Source: Argyresthia goedartella (lineage: Eukaryota > Arthropoda > Insecta > Lepidoptera > Argyresthiidae). From it: a stretch of DNA of 64,000 nucleotides. The notes under the pieces were generated by a model. The model did no database searches, was not told the origin of the DNA, and saw nothing but the letters and a program-made list of their open reading frames with translations. Each line of letters starts with the position of its first letter. The stretch's first letter is position 1. Shown here piece after piece: positions 9,455 to 22,100 of the stretch. The stretch lies in contig OX463822.1 in NCBI GenBank assembly GCA_949825045.1, positions 34,164,703 to 34,228,702 of the forward strand, read 5' to 3'. The translations under genes and the position numbers were made by a program.

Positions 9455-9741
9455 TATATATCACCGGAAGATAGTCAAAACCGTAAGTTGATAAACTAAC
9501 GCGGTAGTTGATCAACTATCGACAGATAGTAAAACAGACTGACAGGGCTTAGAATTTACGTTTCTTTTGTTCTTACATGTCAACCTAACACGAATACTAT
9601 TCGGGAGCTTTGCTGCGCTCGCCCCCTATAGTCTTAACCTAAACTACCGCAGTTACTATCTGTCGATGGTTGACCAACTTACGAGAAAAAAACCGTTAGT
9701 TGATTAACTAACGGTTTTTACTCTCTTACGGTGACATATAC
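9455..9741 (+). mobile_element. MITE-A, full copy
   Basis: Terminal inverted repeats 'tatatcaccggaagat' at the left and 'cttacggtgacatata' at the right. No ORF. The middle shares 'tcttacatgtcaacctaaca' and 'ctcgccccct' with copies at 16531, 17150, 11020, 45445 and 51245. Inside each half are further short palindromes ('gttgatcaac', 'gttagttgattaactaac'). Confidence 0.75.
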
Positions 9742-11015
9742 ATTCATTTGTGTTAAGAGACTCGAAACATTGCATGCTTGCCGAAACGCTATCAGTGTTA
9801 AATATAGTAAGAAAATAATGTAGTGTGGGACTCGGAAGGCTCTCGATCGCTGGAACTCATCAGGTGGAACGGCCACTTGGTGGAACAGCTCTCGCTGTGA
9901 GTGAGCCGAGTCTAGTGCCCGGAATGCCATTCAACCTGGCACCCAATTCCTGTAGCAAAATGGCAGTTTAGTGACAATGAAATTTTCCCCGCGACTAATA
10001 ATTATTCATTATCGTTTAAAAATAAAAGTTACCCCTTAGTTCTTAAACCGTTATTAAGAATTGTCAGCATATCAACTTTCTTTTAAATATTTTTACTAAC
10101 AACTGTTTCTTCTTTCATTGCAGGTACTAATTCAATTTCATTGAAAGTAAGACGGTGCCTTCTGCTGCATCAAGGGTTTGTTTATAGGCGTACTTGCTCC
10201 TAGAAACTTAATTAAATCACTAGGTATTAGTATTTATGCGATTTGATCTTTCGTCTCGCTCTCACATGCCAACCATCCATAACACACACCTACCTGGGGG
10301 ACGACTACAACGTCTATGCCGATTAGGAATCTAAACTGATCTGTAAAACTACCATGCCCGTCTTAAAACACTTGGTATTAGGTAAATAAAGCCCATAATG
10401 GCGTATTGGAACGGATATCGTCGCCATAGTATGATGGTGGTTCCTTTTTTTGAATCTTATCGGAATAGCTATAAAGGTTATCTTGACCCCTGAATTAGGC
10501 CACTAACATCGTCCTAATCTTGATTTGATCCCGGACCGTATTCTAGGAGCGTAATTCGTATTTTCCGTATGTGTGAGTGGTTAAATGTCTGTTACAGCGA
10601 TGACGTCGTGAGGAGACATACTGAATCTAATAAAGAAATAATGAAAATTTATTCAGTAACTGGCATCGGTACATCATTTGACAGAATATAAAAGTAGGTA
10701 GTTCGTAAATATCTGGGTAAAGCGTTGGCAACCAAGCTAATTTCCAGCGCCTACCCGTCCGACCAGGTCGTGTGCACAGTCACACACTTGTTAAATACAT
10801 TGCTTGTGTGGGATTATTGCAAATTAATCTACTTAAATATGATTATTTAGCTAAATAATTTTGGAGTTGTACTGGGGTTACAAGTGGGATCATTTAAATG
10901 TAAGGTTAAATAAATATGCAAATGCTTCTTACATACCTACCTATATATTATGGAATGTGTGACGAGTAAATGTGTAAACATTAGGGAAATATTAAACTGC
11001 ACATCAAAAATACTG
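9742..11015. other. No gene recognised
   Basis: Anonymous non-coding sequence. Open frames are short and lack known motifs. Confidence 0.45.
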
Positions 11016-11019
11016 ATTT

Positions 11020-11145
11020 GCACCGCAAATATCAGGGCGAAATTCTGCGGTAGCTTAGGTTTAGGTTAAAGGGCGTGACGCAGCGAAGCCCCCTTTATCC
11101 TTCGTGTTAGGTTGAACATGTAAGAACAACAAAACATTCTTAAAA
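11020..11145 (-). repeat. MITE-A fragment, reverse orientation
   Basis: Shares the 'ttcgtgttaggttgaacatg' block and a 'ggcgtgacgcagcgaagccc' segment with MITE-A, inverted. Ends not identified. Confidence 0.6.
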
Positions 11146-11429
11146 CATAAACTTAAGTACACATAAAATATTCAAAACATAAGAATTGTTTTTGTTGATA
11201 CTTTTTTGCTGTGCAAATCAGTATTTTTAACGTGTGATTACATACTAGCCTAAATATTATACAATATTAATTGATACTATTGTCAACATCATGCTTTTAA
11301 TCATATTTGGGAATACTAAATAAGTGTGTATGTCGCGTATCTAATTCTCCTGTTATCATGTAAAGTATGTAATTGATTAGATTTCGACCGTATCCGTAGT
11401 CTGACGGGCTGCAGCTTGGCAGGCTGGCG

Positions 11430-11458
11430 CGCCGCCGCCGCCGCCGCCGCCGCCGCCC
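11430..11458. repeat. (CCG)n microsatellite
   Basis: About nine CCG triplets in a GC-rich patch. Confidence 0.95.
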
Positions 11459-11459
11459 G

Positions 11460-13290
11460 AGGGCAGTAAGGATTCGCGATGATAGGGACGCGGCTTAATC
11501 AGACGGCTTAAGACGCGGAATCTGCTTGCTGCTTATTTCAGCAGCTACCATCTCGCTGTTTTGTATAGATTTTTGTTTCTTCACAATTTCTCCTAAGCGC
11601 CTTATTTTAAAGTAACTTACCGTCCGGTTCCGTTTAGGTTTACAAATCATTTTCCGGGATTGGGATTTCTGTTGATATTCCTTAAATAATATTGCGTAAT
11701 CGAACCATCCTGTGAATAGCCGTTTATGAGCGGTTCGGCGAAGTATGTGATTTATAAACGAAGTAACTTTATGAGCTTCGATGGGTTTTATGATATTGGT
11801 TTTCCATAAACCGCCTGCGCCAATGTTTGCTTGCGTATTGTACGCGGTGCTGGCATCGGTATCGTAATACTTCTAATTAACATAGGGATGTACGTACACA
11901 AGCTGCACAACAAGTGTTGTCGAATTTGACCGGCCGTTAGTGGCGCTGTTAAAACCCTTGTCTAAAACAGTTTCCGTGTGCTATTGTCTCCATTCACATT
12001 TTCTGTTCAGATATATTTTTCGGAACTGCATCTCTCTCGTTACTCCCTATTCGCTTATTCGGCAAATTGTCGTTCTGTGTGTCGGCAAAATAGACGACAC
12101 GTCACCATCAGCCCTCACCCACGTTCACGTCACACGTGTCACAGCGTGCCCGCTTCTTCGCTTGTCAGCATTTATTTATCGCTGCTCCACGTAATCCGAG
12201 AACGCCGGCACATCACTACACAACAGATTTATGTTCCTTCGTAGAAAGAAGTGTTTATCACATTGCCTCGCCACGATTTTGCTATCCAAATAGCGAGAAT
12301 TAATCTACTATATAAAGTAGTAAAAATATTTATTCAACAGAAACAAAATTTGACCGAGGCGACAATGGCGGCCCACTTTAAGTATTGATTTATCTGATGA
12401 TGAATACGTACGAGTACCTATTGTACATAAACCAAACTTTAATTGTACCATCAATTGCCTGAGTAATCATTCCCGTATCGCCAAATAAGTGATATCTAAT
12501 ATCGACCGCCATTGTCACGATATTGTCACTGAATCGCCATCTTGCTAACATAATCGGGGCCCAGATTTATGTTGCTTCGCCGAAAGAACTATGCATTTGT
12601 TCACGTCAAGGTGGCAGGAGTTTGGCGCGGCGCCAGTTGGAGTTCCAGCCGAGGCTTATCTCCTCTCACCTGATACTTCGCGAAGAACGTGATACGTTTT
12701 TTGTTGGATAGTATTTTATATAGTTTTCCTTTAGTCGAATCGTGCTCGTTTCTTTTAAATTTATGTTCCTTGATCATAGCGCTAATACCAAAACTGTTAT
12801 TTGCTAGTCAAATCTACAACAAATCTGACGTTATTTATATCAAATTAATGTTTCCAAAATCGATCGTTAAATCGGTCAATTTGAATTAGTAAAGCAGCAG
12901 CAGCAGCTGGGAAACCGCAGCCTCCAAGCGTCGACTTATTGGTGTTCCTGTAGAAAATCTTCCTTCGTTTCGTGAATTCGAATTTATAACTCAAAGATTG
13001 TTGTAGCGCGCGCAACCGGGATATGTAAATGGCTGCTACCTGGAAGCGATCGCGCGCCATCTCTGTTTGCTCAGTTCTGTTCCAAATTTGAATATTCATT
13101 GAGTACAGGAGAGGCACTTTTAGCGATTTGGCTTTTACAATTTTGTTTGCTTTTCCATCCGACCGTTTCTCGCCGACGAAACAACAATATTATATGCTGT
13201 GTGTTTGAGTCTGCGTAAAAACACTGGTGGTAAGATCGTAGCTCATTTACACGACTCTATTCCAACACCGTTTCCGTGCAACAAAGTCTG
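11460..13290. other. Less repetitive, moderately GC-rich stretch; no gene recognised
   Basis: Fewer obvious repeats than the rest of the window. Short frames (for example 12523-12711 and 12845-13117) have no recognisable domain. It could hold untranslated exons or regulatory DNA of a neighbouring gene, but nothing in the sequence shows it. Confidence 0.4.
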
Positions 13291-13292
13291 AA

Positions 13293-13333
13293 TCGGTCTG
13301 TGGACAACAGCTAAGTAGTTGTCCACAGACCGA
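13293..13333. repeat. Perfect hairpin, 16-bp arms, 9-base loop
   Basis: 13293-13308 and 13318-13333 are exact reverse complements ('ggtctgtggacaac' core), loop 'agctaagta'. No T run follows, and there is no neighbouring gene. Confidence 0.9.
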
Positions 13334-13976
13334 CTGCTAGCAAACAACCCCTTGTCCACCCTGCGACAGCGCTCACCTATCGTGGCAGACACAGTTGTGA
13401 TCAATCTCGATTGGAAGCAGAAGCAGCGGTCAGCTTGCGTCAAACAATCAGACTGCGTGCCCGCAGCGCCCGCGCCGCTCGCTTGAAGCGTGGGGTACCA
13501 TGTGGTACGCGAGACCTCAACTGTCGAGTGGAATGATTGAGGCAAGCTCGCTTACAGTGAGCTGTTTATGGCGCCAATGTAAGGTATATCTACAGAGCAC
13601 GACGAGAAACCCTTATTTGAATGAATAGTCTTTTGTGTGCGGGGTCCTGTAAGTCAGGCAGAAGAGACCTTTACAAGTTTTCAGTATTCAGTATTTAGTG
13701 TATCTATTGTCATGATTTCATGTTACAAGGTCTTACATATATACTTCATAATGATGAATCAATGTCATTTTACCCTTGGGGCATAGCAATCACAGGAATA
13801 AACGGAAATAGTACACATGTCAAACAATAATAAATTTAAATAATTTTGCAGTAATCAGGATAATAACAATCAAGTGTTTCTTAAAATTGAAGCCTAATTA
13901 GCAATTCAGAATGTCATACAGTGTTAAAATTTATAATTATAAAATTAATTCAGTTTTAAGCCTCTTCTGCTCTTTT

Positions 13977-14018
<42 letters not shown>

Positions 14019-14820
14019 ATGTGTCCGTAGTATAATAACTCATGGGTGAAAGCTGATTTCCTTGCGGTGTTTCATAAATGTAGTTCCACAAAGTCTGTTC
14101 TGCCATTTAAAAGTCATCAGTGTAGGAAGCAGGAATAATTACGCGTCGAAAAAGTATGCGAATCGAACTGTCAGTGACTCTTAAGTACAATGTCATAAGG
14201 TTAATTTTATCTGAACTCGGACACTTTTTCACTCTGGTATTTATTCCTGCTTGAGCCACAGTTGTCTTCATAGCTGCGGTGGGGTTTTCAATTGAAGTTT
14301 TGTTATTTCATGCTTTGCGTCTCAAGCCAGTATTGTCTTTGTAAGCTGAAGCTTGAAGCATGAAGCGAGCGTCTATTACCGCTTGGCTTGACTTGTATTG
14401 AAGAAGACGGGGACATTAGGGGTGAGACATGATCAGTGAGGCTGCTCCCAGAGGCGTCACAACTCAAAACTTCTTTATTGCTGTAGATATTTACAAATAT
14501 GATTATAATTTTTCTGAACTAATTTAAACTAACTATTTCTAAAATAGAAGATGTGGAAACCGATTCATCTGTAAGATTTACAGCTGTCGGTTTAATAAGT
14601 TAGTTTTAACACAGTTAATTCTGAAGATGTGATTCAGACTTAGATGAAGAATAACTCTCATACCTAAGTGCGCCTGGTCCCACAAAGTTTGCAAAGCTCT
14701 CGTTCGAAGCTATCAGCTATCAGTGCGGATGGTCTAGGTCTAGACTTGAGTCTCAAGCTTGCATTGATGGCTCTCGCAGTTAATGTTACTTTGACTTGAT
14801 GAATTAAGTGCTTGACGAAA
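13334..14820. other. No gene recognised; contains a (GT)n run at 13984-14017
   Basis: A (GT)n microsatellite of about 17 units sits in otherwise anonymous AT-rich sequence. A short LINE-B-like scrap ('ctttattgctgtagatatt') occurs near 14470. Confidence 0.5.
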
Positions 14821-14824
14821 TCCA

Positions 14825-15080
14825 AATTCCAAATGTCTTTATTACTGTAGATATTTCCATATACTTAGCAATCGTCATTTTTCGCCACTTCTGTACATTG
14901 GACCACTGTGGGAGTAGAAGGGCGTAGAATCCCGCACAAATTGAATTTTAGATCTCTTTTAAAAATTGCTTGTGCTTAACTAATACAAATATTAAAATAT
15001 CATATTAAAATATCAATTGGAATATTAACATTACAAACATAACAAATATTAAAGTATCATATTAAAATATTAAATACGCA
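14825..15080 (-). repeat. LINE-B 3' end
   Basis: Reverse orientation of a LINE 3' UTR family also at 23395, 31190, 49575 and 58866. Shared blocks are 'ttattactgtagatattt', 'attggaccactgtgggag', 'agatctcttttaaaaattgc' and 'gcttaactaatacaa'. No coding part here. Confidence 0.7.
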
Positions 15081-16180
15081 ATTGGAACTTACTCTACTAA
15101 ATGCAGATCTCACTTAAGTTGCGAAATCATCGTTTGATCGATGAGATATGACTTACATGATAATCGGATTACAAAGCGGTTTGATCTGAACTTCTCCACG
15201 TCTCCACAAAAACTGCTTAAAGTTTGACGGCATGTTCATCTCACAACAGGCCCTTGAATAATTCACCTGACTAAAAAACCTTTACAAACGAAACATTTTC
15301 TGAGCATTGTTTATTTTTAAACCGTTTAAGAAATAATTGTGAAGCCTGTTCTGTAAAACGATTATAAACTGTGTCGAGATGAGTGCAAACTTGTGTTGCC
15401 CTGTCATTACTGTGTATTGTGCTATAATAAGTGTGCTGTTTTGTAGTGACCTCTTTTCTATGATAAAGAGATTGGATAAACGGATATATATTTACCTAAA
15501 GTTGAGGTGTTGGCTATTATGGAATGCACGTTTTATTGAAGATCGCCAAATTTTGTGTTCTGATTGTAGAATCAGATGTATACTTACAGTTAGCTACGAT
15601 CGTTGGTTTGGTACTGGATGAAGGTTAAGAACGTTCTAGAAGAAATAATAACACGAAATATAAGACACGAATAATATTTGGGAGCCGGTAATGCGAAAGG
15701 TGGGTGCGAAATAATGCGCACACGCGTCACGATCCGACGGCAAGCAAGGACTGCAGGTCAACCGTCAACGACCACCGCGGGTGCTGGGTGCTGGTAAGGG
15801 GTGCGGGGAGTGCCTAGTATATTGGACACGCAACTTTGGCATTTTTCCTTTTATATAAACAAATATTTATTCTAATTACAATGCAAGTATGTATGTATGT
15901 ATATTACTATGTGTTTTATATGTACAGATTTATTTTATATATATTTAATATTCATATCTGTGTTGTGTTCTTCAGTGAGCGTGGTATGTGTCATCAACAC
16001 TTACCCAATATATTTTTTCACTTACATAGGGGCCATAACCCCTCCTCTTACACTAAAAAAACTTTGTGTATATATGGGTCCGAAATTCCAATCTCTAGCG
16101 ATCAATGAGGATTTTAACGCCGGTTGCTGTATGTTCTTAAACCAGATCTAACTAGTACTGACTAGACAAGAACATATACA
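15081..16180. other. No gene recognised
   Basis: Short frames only. A GC-richer patch at 15660-15820 ends near a donor-like 'ctggtaagg', but nothing else supports an exon. Confidence 0.4.
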
Positions 16181-16182
16181 TG

Positions 16183-16400
16183 TAGACGACCTCTGCGGCG
16201 CTGCGGTAGCGGCTCTGCCTACCATGCGACAGGTCCCGGGTTCGAACCCCGGTCGAAAAAAAAACCAGGTCTTGGATATGTGTGTGACGTCGATGTTTCT
16301 GGTTCCTATGCCACAGGGTATCCTAGTGTGGGGCCAGAAGCAATGTCTGCCTGTCTGTGCCTGTATGTAAATGTTTGTTGGTTGTCTGTTTGTAATAAAT
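16183..16400 (+). mobile_element. SINE-1, full copy with tRNA-like head
   Basis: The head (about 16183-16255) has an RNA polymerase III B-box match 'ggttcgaacccc'. Then come an A-rich linker and the body: 'gtgtgtgacgtcgatg', 'cacagggtatcctagtgtg', 'gccagaagcaatgt'. Non-autonomous; it would depend on a LINE reverse transcriptase. Confidence 0.8.
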
Positions 16401-16530
16401 ATTTAACAACTTTCACTGTGATTTTATAATCGGAGCATCTTTATTTTTCACTTCCATAAAATAATCGAGCCGCTGATTAATATGTTACCGGCATCTGTAT
16501 AATCCGGTATTATATACAAACCCTAGGCAA

Positions 16531-16823
16531 TATATATGTCACCGTAAGATAGTCAAAACCGCTAATTGATCAACTATCGACAGATAGTAAACCAAACCGA
16601 CAGGGTTTGGAATCTACGTTTCTTTTGTTCTTACATGTCAACCTAACACAAAGACTATTCGGGGGCTTCGCTACGCTCGCCCCCTCTAGTCTTCATCTAA
16701 GCTACCGCAGTGTTTGGCCTGGTATTTCGTTTGCAATTCAGGTTTAAACCAGCTTACTATTTAACGGTTTTAACCGTCAGTTTATCAACTAACGGATTTG
16801 GCAATCTTACGATGACATATATA
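16531..16823 (+). mobile_element. MITE-A, full copy
   Basis: Ends 'tatatatgtcaccgtaagat' and 'cttacgatgacatatata' are inverted repeats. The interior matches the 9455 copy through 'gatcaactatcgacagatag' and the 'cttacatgtcaacctaacac' block. No ORF. Confidence 0.78.
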
Positions 16824-17149
16824 ATGCCTAAAACGTGCAGATAATGTATGGAATATTATTTATTTTGTTCTTTGCCTAGGTATTGTATATAATACCTAAT
16901 GCGCAACCGGTAATGTAAGTAAAAGCGTTAAAGACTGCGACAGCTTACTTAGGTGAAGGGTAAAGGGGGTGAGCGAAGCGAAGCGAATATATTGTAAGAT
17001 AATTAATTGTTGAGTCTTCATTGAGACCATCTGATCAACTAATTAGACAGATAAGGTTGTTAAACTAAGTTGTAGTCGTATTTTAAGATGGTTAAGGGAC
17101 ATCGCTCTGAACACGTTTTAATTGTAAACTGTACCGTACTGCTTACGAT

Positions 17150-17385
17150 ATGACGCGTTAGTTTATAATAACACCGTTAAATTGTGAACTGGTTTAAACT
17201 TGAATTGCAAAGGAAATACCAGGGCAAACACTGGTAGCTTAGGTGAAGACTAGAGGAGGCGAACGCAGCGAATAGTCTTCGTGTTAGGTGTGAGAACAAA
17301 AGAAACGTAAATTCTAAACCCTATCGGTCTGGCGTACAATTTGTCGATAGTAAAAGTTGTCAAGACCTTGTATGGCAAGCCTTAG
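17150..17385 (-). repeat. MITE-A, inverted partial copy
   Basis: Contains 'gtagcttaggtgaagactag', 'cttcgtgttaggtgtgagaa' and 'aaaagaaacgtaaattc' in the reverse sense of the 16531 copy, only about 330 bp away. Together they form a loose head-to-head pair. A smaller scrap lies at about 16940-16985. Confidence 0.65.
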
Positions 17386-18020
17386 CTGTTGTTCATTATA
17401 CCACATATGCTATTTAGAAGCCAGCCCAGTAATAGCGCCGTGAAATATAATATTTACTGGCGGAAGCTCATCGCCTGCAAGCTTCCTGAAAGCTCTAGTA
17501 CCGGCGTGAAACTTTGATGGCGTTATCTCGAACACACTGTTGCCTAACTTGCATACGAAGTAAAACCTTACTTCCACATTAAGGTGTCTATGATCATATT
17601 GAGACCGATTTCAGAGAGGTAACAACAAAATTTACTCAACAAATGACAACCGAACAAGAGCTATCGAATTTCAAGCTGTCAGTTCAGTTTGTTAAATGGT
17701 TAGTTGTGACGCCTTTAGAATTTCATCTAGTGTATCGGTACATTGTGTATGTTCCAGGAGTCTGTCACAAGATGCGTTCCGAGTGAAGTTTATTATGGAT
17801 AATGCTGAGTGAGATACGAGTACAGAGGGGTTTATGGGTAACATTATATTTATGTGGAAAGTTACTGTTTTGAGAACATATACGGTAAAATTATAATAAT
17901 TAAATAACTTTTTGAGCCGAACTGTCAAGATAAGAAAATAAGAAGTACCAGTCATTGTCAAGAATGTTGAAGAACTAACCAAATACTGAGATCGTAGAAA
18001 ATTGAGGTCGTTAGTCTATT
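17386..18020. other. No gene recognised
   Basis: Non-coding by inspection. The open frame on the minus strand at 17692-17982 has no known motif. Confidence 0.45.
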
Positions 18021-18022
18021 TC

Positions 18023-18169
18023 TGCCCCGTATCCGGTAACACATGCCCCGTATCCGGTAACACATGCCCCGTATCCGGTAACACATGCCCCGTATCCGGT
18101 AACACATGCCCCGTATCCGGTAACACATGCCCCGTATCCGGTAACACATGCCCCGTATCCGGTAACACA
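18023..18169. repeat. Minisatellite, 21-bp unit x 7
   Basis: Seven identical copies of a unit beginning 'tgccccgtatccgg' and ending 'taacaca'. The length is a multiple of three, so repetitive frames stay open on the minus strand; I do not regard them as genes. Confidence 0.97.
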
Positions 18170-18845
18170 GCGTAAACACATTTATATAAATAACAGTGAA
18201 TTCCAAACATAGACAGAGCAAACATAATAACCTTTTCGCCCGTAGCACTGCTACGCCGTAGCACCGTAGCTTGTCGTAGTCATGTCATGCTACGAACTCG
18301 CTTTCGTGCTACGTCAGAGAGACAATAGTATTATATTTCGCACATGCACACTACACAAAGACTAAAATGTATTTAATTGCTTTCGTTCTTAGTTGTATAA
18401 ACGAATTCTAGGTAGTTCACAACCTTTGTATTTTGGAAAACGTTCCTAATTCTTGCCAATAGCGTCTAAAATGGTGTTTGTTATCACATGACGAGTATAC
18501 ACAGAGGCAAACAAAGTTTGTGGGGATTTTAGCAACATGTATCACTTAAAGGCTGAATTAAACATTCGTTCGGAATGCTTGGCGAGTGTGCATTAAGGTC
18601 GTGTTTTGCATAAAAAAAACGCCCGAACGAGAATTATGGAGCTTGACGAACTGCGACGCTTTGAAAAAAGTTTTGGTCCGGAAAAAGAGTGTTGTGACGG
18701 GCTTATATTGTGATCGGAATTTCGTCATTTATTTATTATAAAGCACAAAAAAGCTAAGTATTATAAAGAACTTCGGTCGGGTTGCCCAAAGCGATCTTCA
18801 ACTTAATTTATTAACTAAGGATAGCTTTTCTTCTAAAGTTAATTT
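18170..18845. other. No gene recognised; GTAGC-rich patch at 18236-18312
   Basis: A patch dense in 'gctacg' and 'cgtagc' words forms many small inverted repeats. A similar patch lies at 63430-63520. The rest is anonymous. Confidence 0.5.
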
Positions 18846-19136
18846 AATTCACAATTCTTTATTGCACAGAACATTACAACAAAACATTTTACAAGAAATT
18901 TAAATTCAAAGGCGAGCTTATCTCTCAACAGAGATTTCTTCCAGCAAACCTATCAGGATAGGATACGTATAAACTGAAAAGGGTAGTCTAGTGCAATTAT
19001 AAAATTACCAAATACCAATAAAATATAATACTTACTATAAAAATACATATAATAAAAGAAATAGTAGATAAAATAAAAATAAACAAATAATAATAATAAA
19101 CAGATAAATACAATTACATACTTGTATATACAATAC

Positions 19137-22100
19137 CTATGATGAAAGAGAAAGTAAGTGCTCTTTCAAGCGATTCTTAAAGGAGAAGAGAGTGGGACTG
19201 TCCCTAATAGTGCAGGGAAGTGCGTTCCACAGCCGAATGGCCCTCAGGCTGAACGAGTGCTCGTAGGCGACGGTGTTATGCTGCGGAATACATGGAAGAG
19301 ACACCGTGTGAGATCTCCGCTCCATGCCTCTGGAGAAAAGGAACTCAAAACGTTCACGAAGGTAGGAAGGATATCTGGGATTTCTCAAGGTGTTGAAGAG
19401 TAAAGCCAATATGTGGAAATCACGGCGAAGACGAATCGGGAGCCAACCCAGTTCCTTGCGATACTGTGAGACGTGGTCATACTTGCGCAGCCCGAAGACG
19501 AACCGAACCCCGAGGTTCTGAAGTTGTTCGAGTTTATTCAGTTGTTCTTCGTTTGCAATCACCCAGCACGCATCGGCATAGTCAATTAAAGGAAGTAGAA
19601 GGGACTGGGCTAGAGTGACTTTGGTATGCCGTGGAAGGAAGTATTGTCATCTCCGAAGAGAGTGAAACGATGCAAAGACTCGTCTGCTGACCTCGGAGAC
19701 ATGGGGCGACCAAGACAGCATGTTATCGAATACAACTCCGAGATTTTTAGCTTTATCGCTGTATTTGATTACGGTTCCGTCAAATATTAGAGGAGCTATT
19801 TGAAGTTGTTGTAACAGGTTAAGAGAGCATCGGGTTCCCAAGATCAAGGCCTGCGACTTGCTCGGGTTGACCAGAAGCCCACACGAGAGGGCCCACTTCC
19901 GGATATTGTCGAGGTCAGCATTCAGAGCCTCCACAGCCGGAGTCACATCACGCGGAGAGAAATGCCGGTATATTTGGAGGTCTGCGTAAATATGATATGA
20001 AGAAGTAAGTACATCAGAGATTGAGTTGATAAAAACCGAGAACAGAAGGGGTGAAAGGATGCCACCCTGAGGAACCCCAGTGAATAGATCGCACCAATCG
20101 GTGGATGTCTCCTCAGACTTGATGCGTTGTTGTCGATCTTTGATATAGGAGTAAAACCAGAGGGCGGCATGAGAGGAGACATTAAGTGAATGAAGGATCG
20201 CATCCAGGATATCAAAATCCACGCAGTCGAAAGCGCTGAAGTCAAGCAATGCCAGCATAGACATCCTCTTCTGATCCTTCGCAAGTTAGATGTCATCTGT
20301 CACTTTGAGTAGAGCCGTGGTAGTGCTGTGACCCGGCCTAAAGCCCGATTGGAAAGGATTAAGGAGATTCATGGAGGAAAGATAGGTGGATAGTTGAGTG
20401 TGTACAATGGATTCAAGGACTTTGGAAAGGATAGGCAGGATATAAATAGGACGAAATTCTTTGTAGGAAGTAGGGTTGGATGTTTTAGGCAAAGGGATCA
20501 CGAGAGCACGTTTCCACTGACTAGGGAAGTGACAGTCAGAGAGTGAAGTATTAATTGTGTGAGTGATAACCGTCAGCAATTCCCCAAGAACACTTGTTAG
20601 CATTTGAGAGCAGATTTTGTCATTGCCCACGGCTTTTGATGAGATTGCTAGCACTGCTTTCCTGAAAGCAGCGATTCCAACATGACGCAGATGGAAAGGA
20701 GAGTGGCAAGAGACAGTCCTGGAAAGCAAGTTACGGAGTGTGGCATCTTTGACAGATGGATCCATCTGGACGGGGGGGACAGCAAAAAAATGATTGAGAC
20801 CGTTAAGGTCGATGTTACCAACCGCCAGGTCCTGGGACTTACCAATGCCAAGGGTCTTTAGAAATTTCCAAACTTGTGCAGGGGCGTAGCTCTCGATACA
20901 TTCAAATATATGACGGCGTTTGGCATCTCGACACAGACGGGAGCAGCGATTACGAAGACTTTTGTATGCTGAGAGATTTTCGTCGGTCGGATCCTTTTTG
21001 TATTTAGTCTTGGCACGGTTTCTTTTAGCCATCAGACCCTTGATGGTATCAGTAAGCCATGGAGCGGGAAGGTGTTTAACTTTAGCCTTCTTAACAGGAG
21101 CATGTTTGTCAAACAAGCTCAGGACAATTGTGTTAAAGTTCTGAACCTGATCATCAACGGACTCACTATGCAGAACAAGGGACCAATCTATAGAAGAGGC
21201 GTCGAATTTAAGGGAAGTGAGATCAATACCCTTGAAACTACGAAGTTCAAGAAACTTTTACGCTTGGGGGGCCTAATAATAATAATACCTTGGACACTAT
21301 TTACATACATTGATCTAGCCCCAAACTAGGATTCCCTGTATCTTGGGTACTAGACAACGATACACATACTTATATAGATAAATATTATACTTAGATAGAT
21401 AAACAACCATGACTAGGGTACAAACATCCGTTCTCATGAAACAAATATTTGCCCCCACCAGGAATCGAACCCGGGACCCTTGGCTTCGCAGGCAGGATCA
21501 CTGCCGTCTCGGCTATTCGGGTCGTCTAATGTTGTAGGATAGGTAAAATTAACTCATGGTAGGAGAAGAGGGCACTGAGTTGACCATGTACGGCAACCTT
21601 AGTGAGGTTAGATATTATCATCAAGTCAAGAAGAGAGGGGGTACAGTGAGGCTGAAAGTGAGTGGCATCGAGGGGAAGAATGTGTAAATTCAAGGAGTTG
21701 ACAATGGATTTCAGTTTGTCTGACCGAGCATTGTTTAGAGGCAGGTGTTAAAGTCACCAATAATAAGAGTTACAGGATAAAGAGGGGACAGGTCATTAAG
21801 AAGAGTTTCAAAAGATTCAAAGTAATCTATACGACGAAAGGGGCAGTAGTTAACACCCAGAAGAACTTTATTGTGACGAAGACATATCTCTAAAAATAAG
21901 TGTTCTGCAGAACCAGAGTATAGGCTGGGCGAGTGGCTGATAACTTTGCAGGAGATGTCAGAACGAAGGTAGATGGCAACGCCGCCATCAGCCTTACCCG
22001 TTCTATCATTACGATAGAGCCTGAACCCTGGCAGAACATACATGGAAGAAGAGAGGGATGGCTTAAGGAAAGATTCGGAGACAAGAATTCCGTGAATATT

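Noticed and set aside
17958..18264. Frames with a 7-residue repeat
   Set aside because: Product of the 21-bp minisatellite; two frames overlap.
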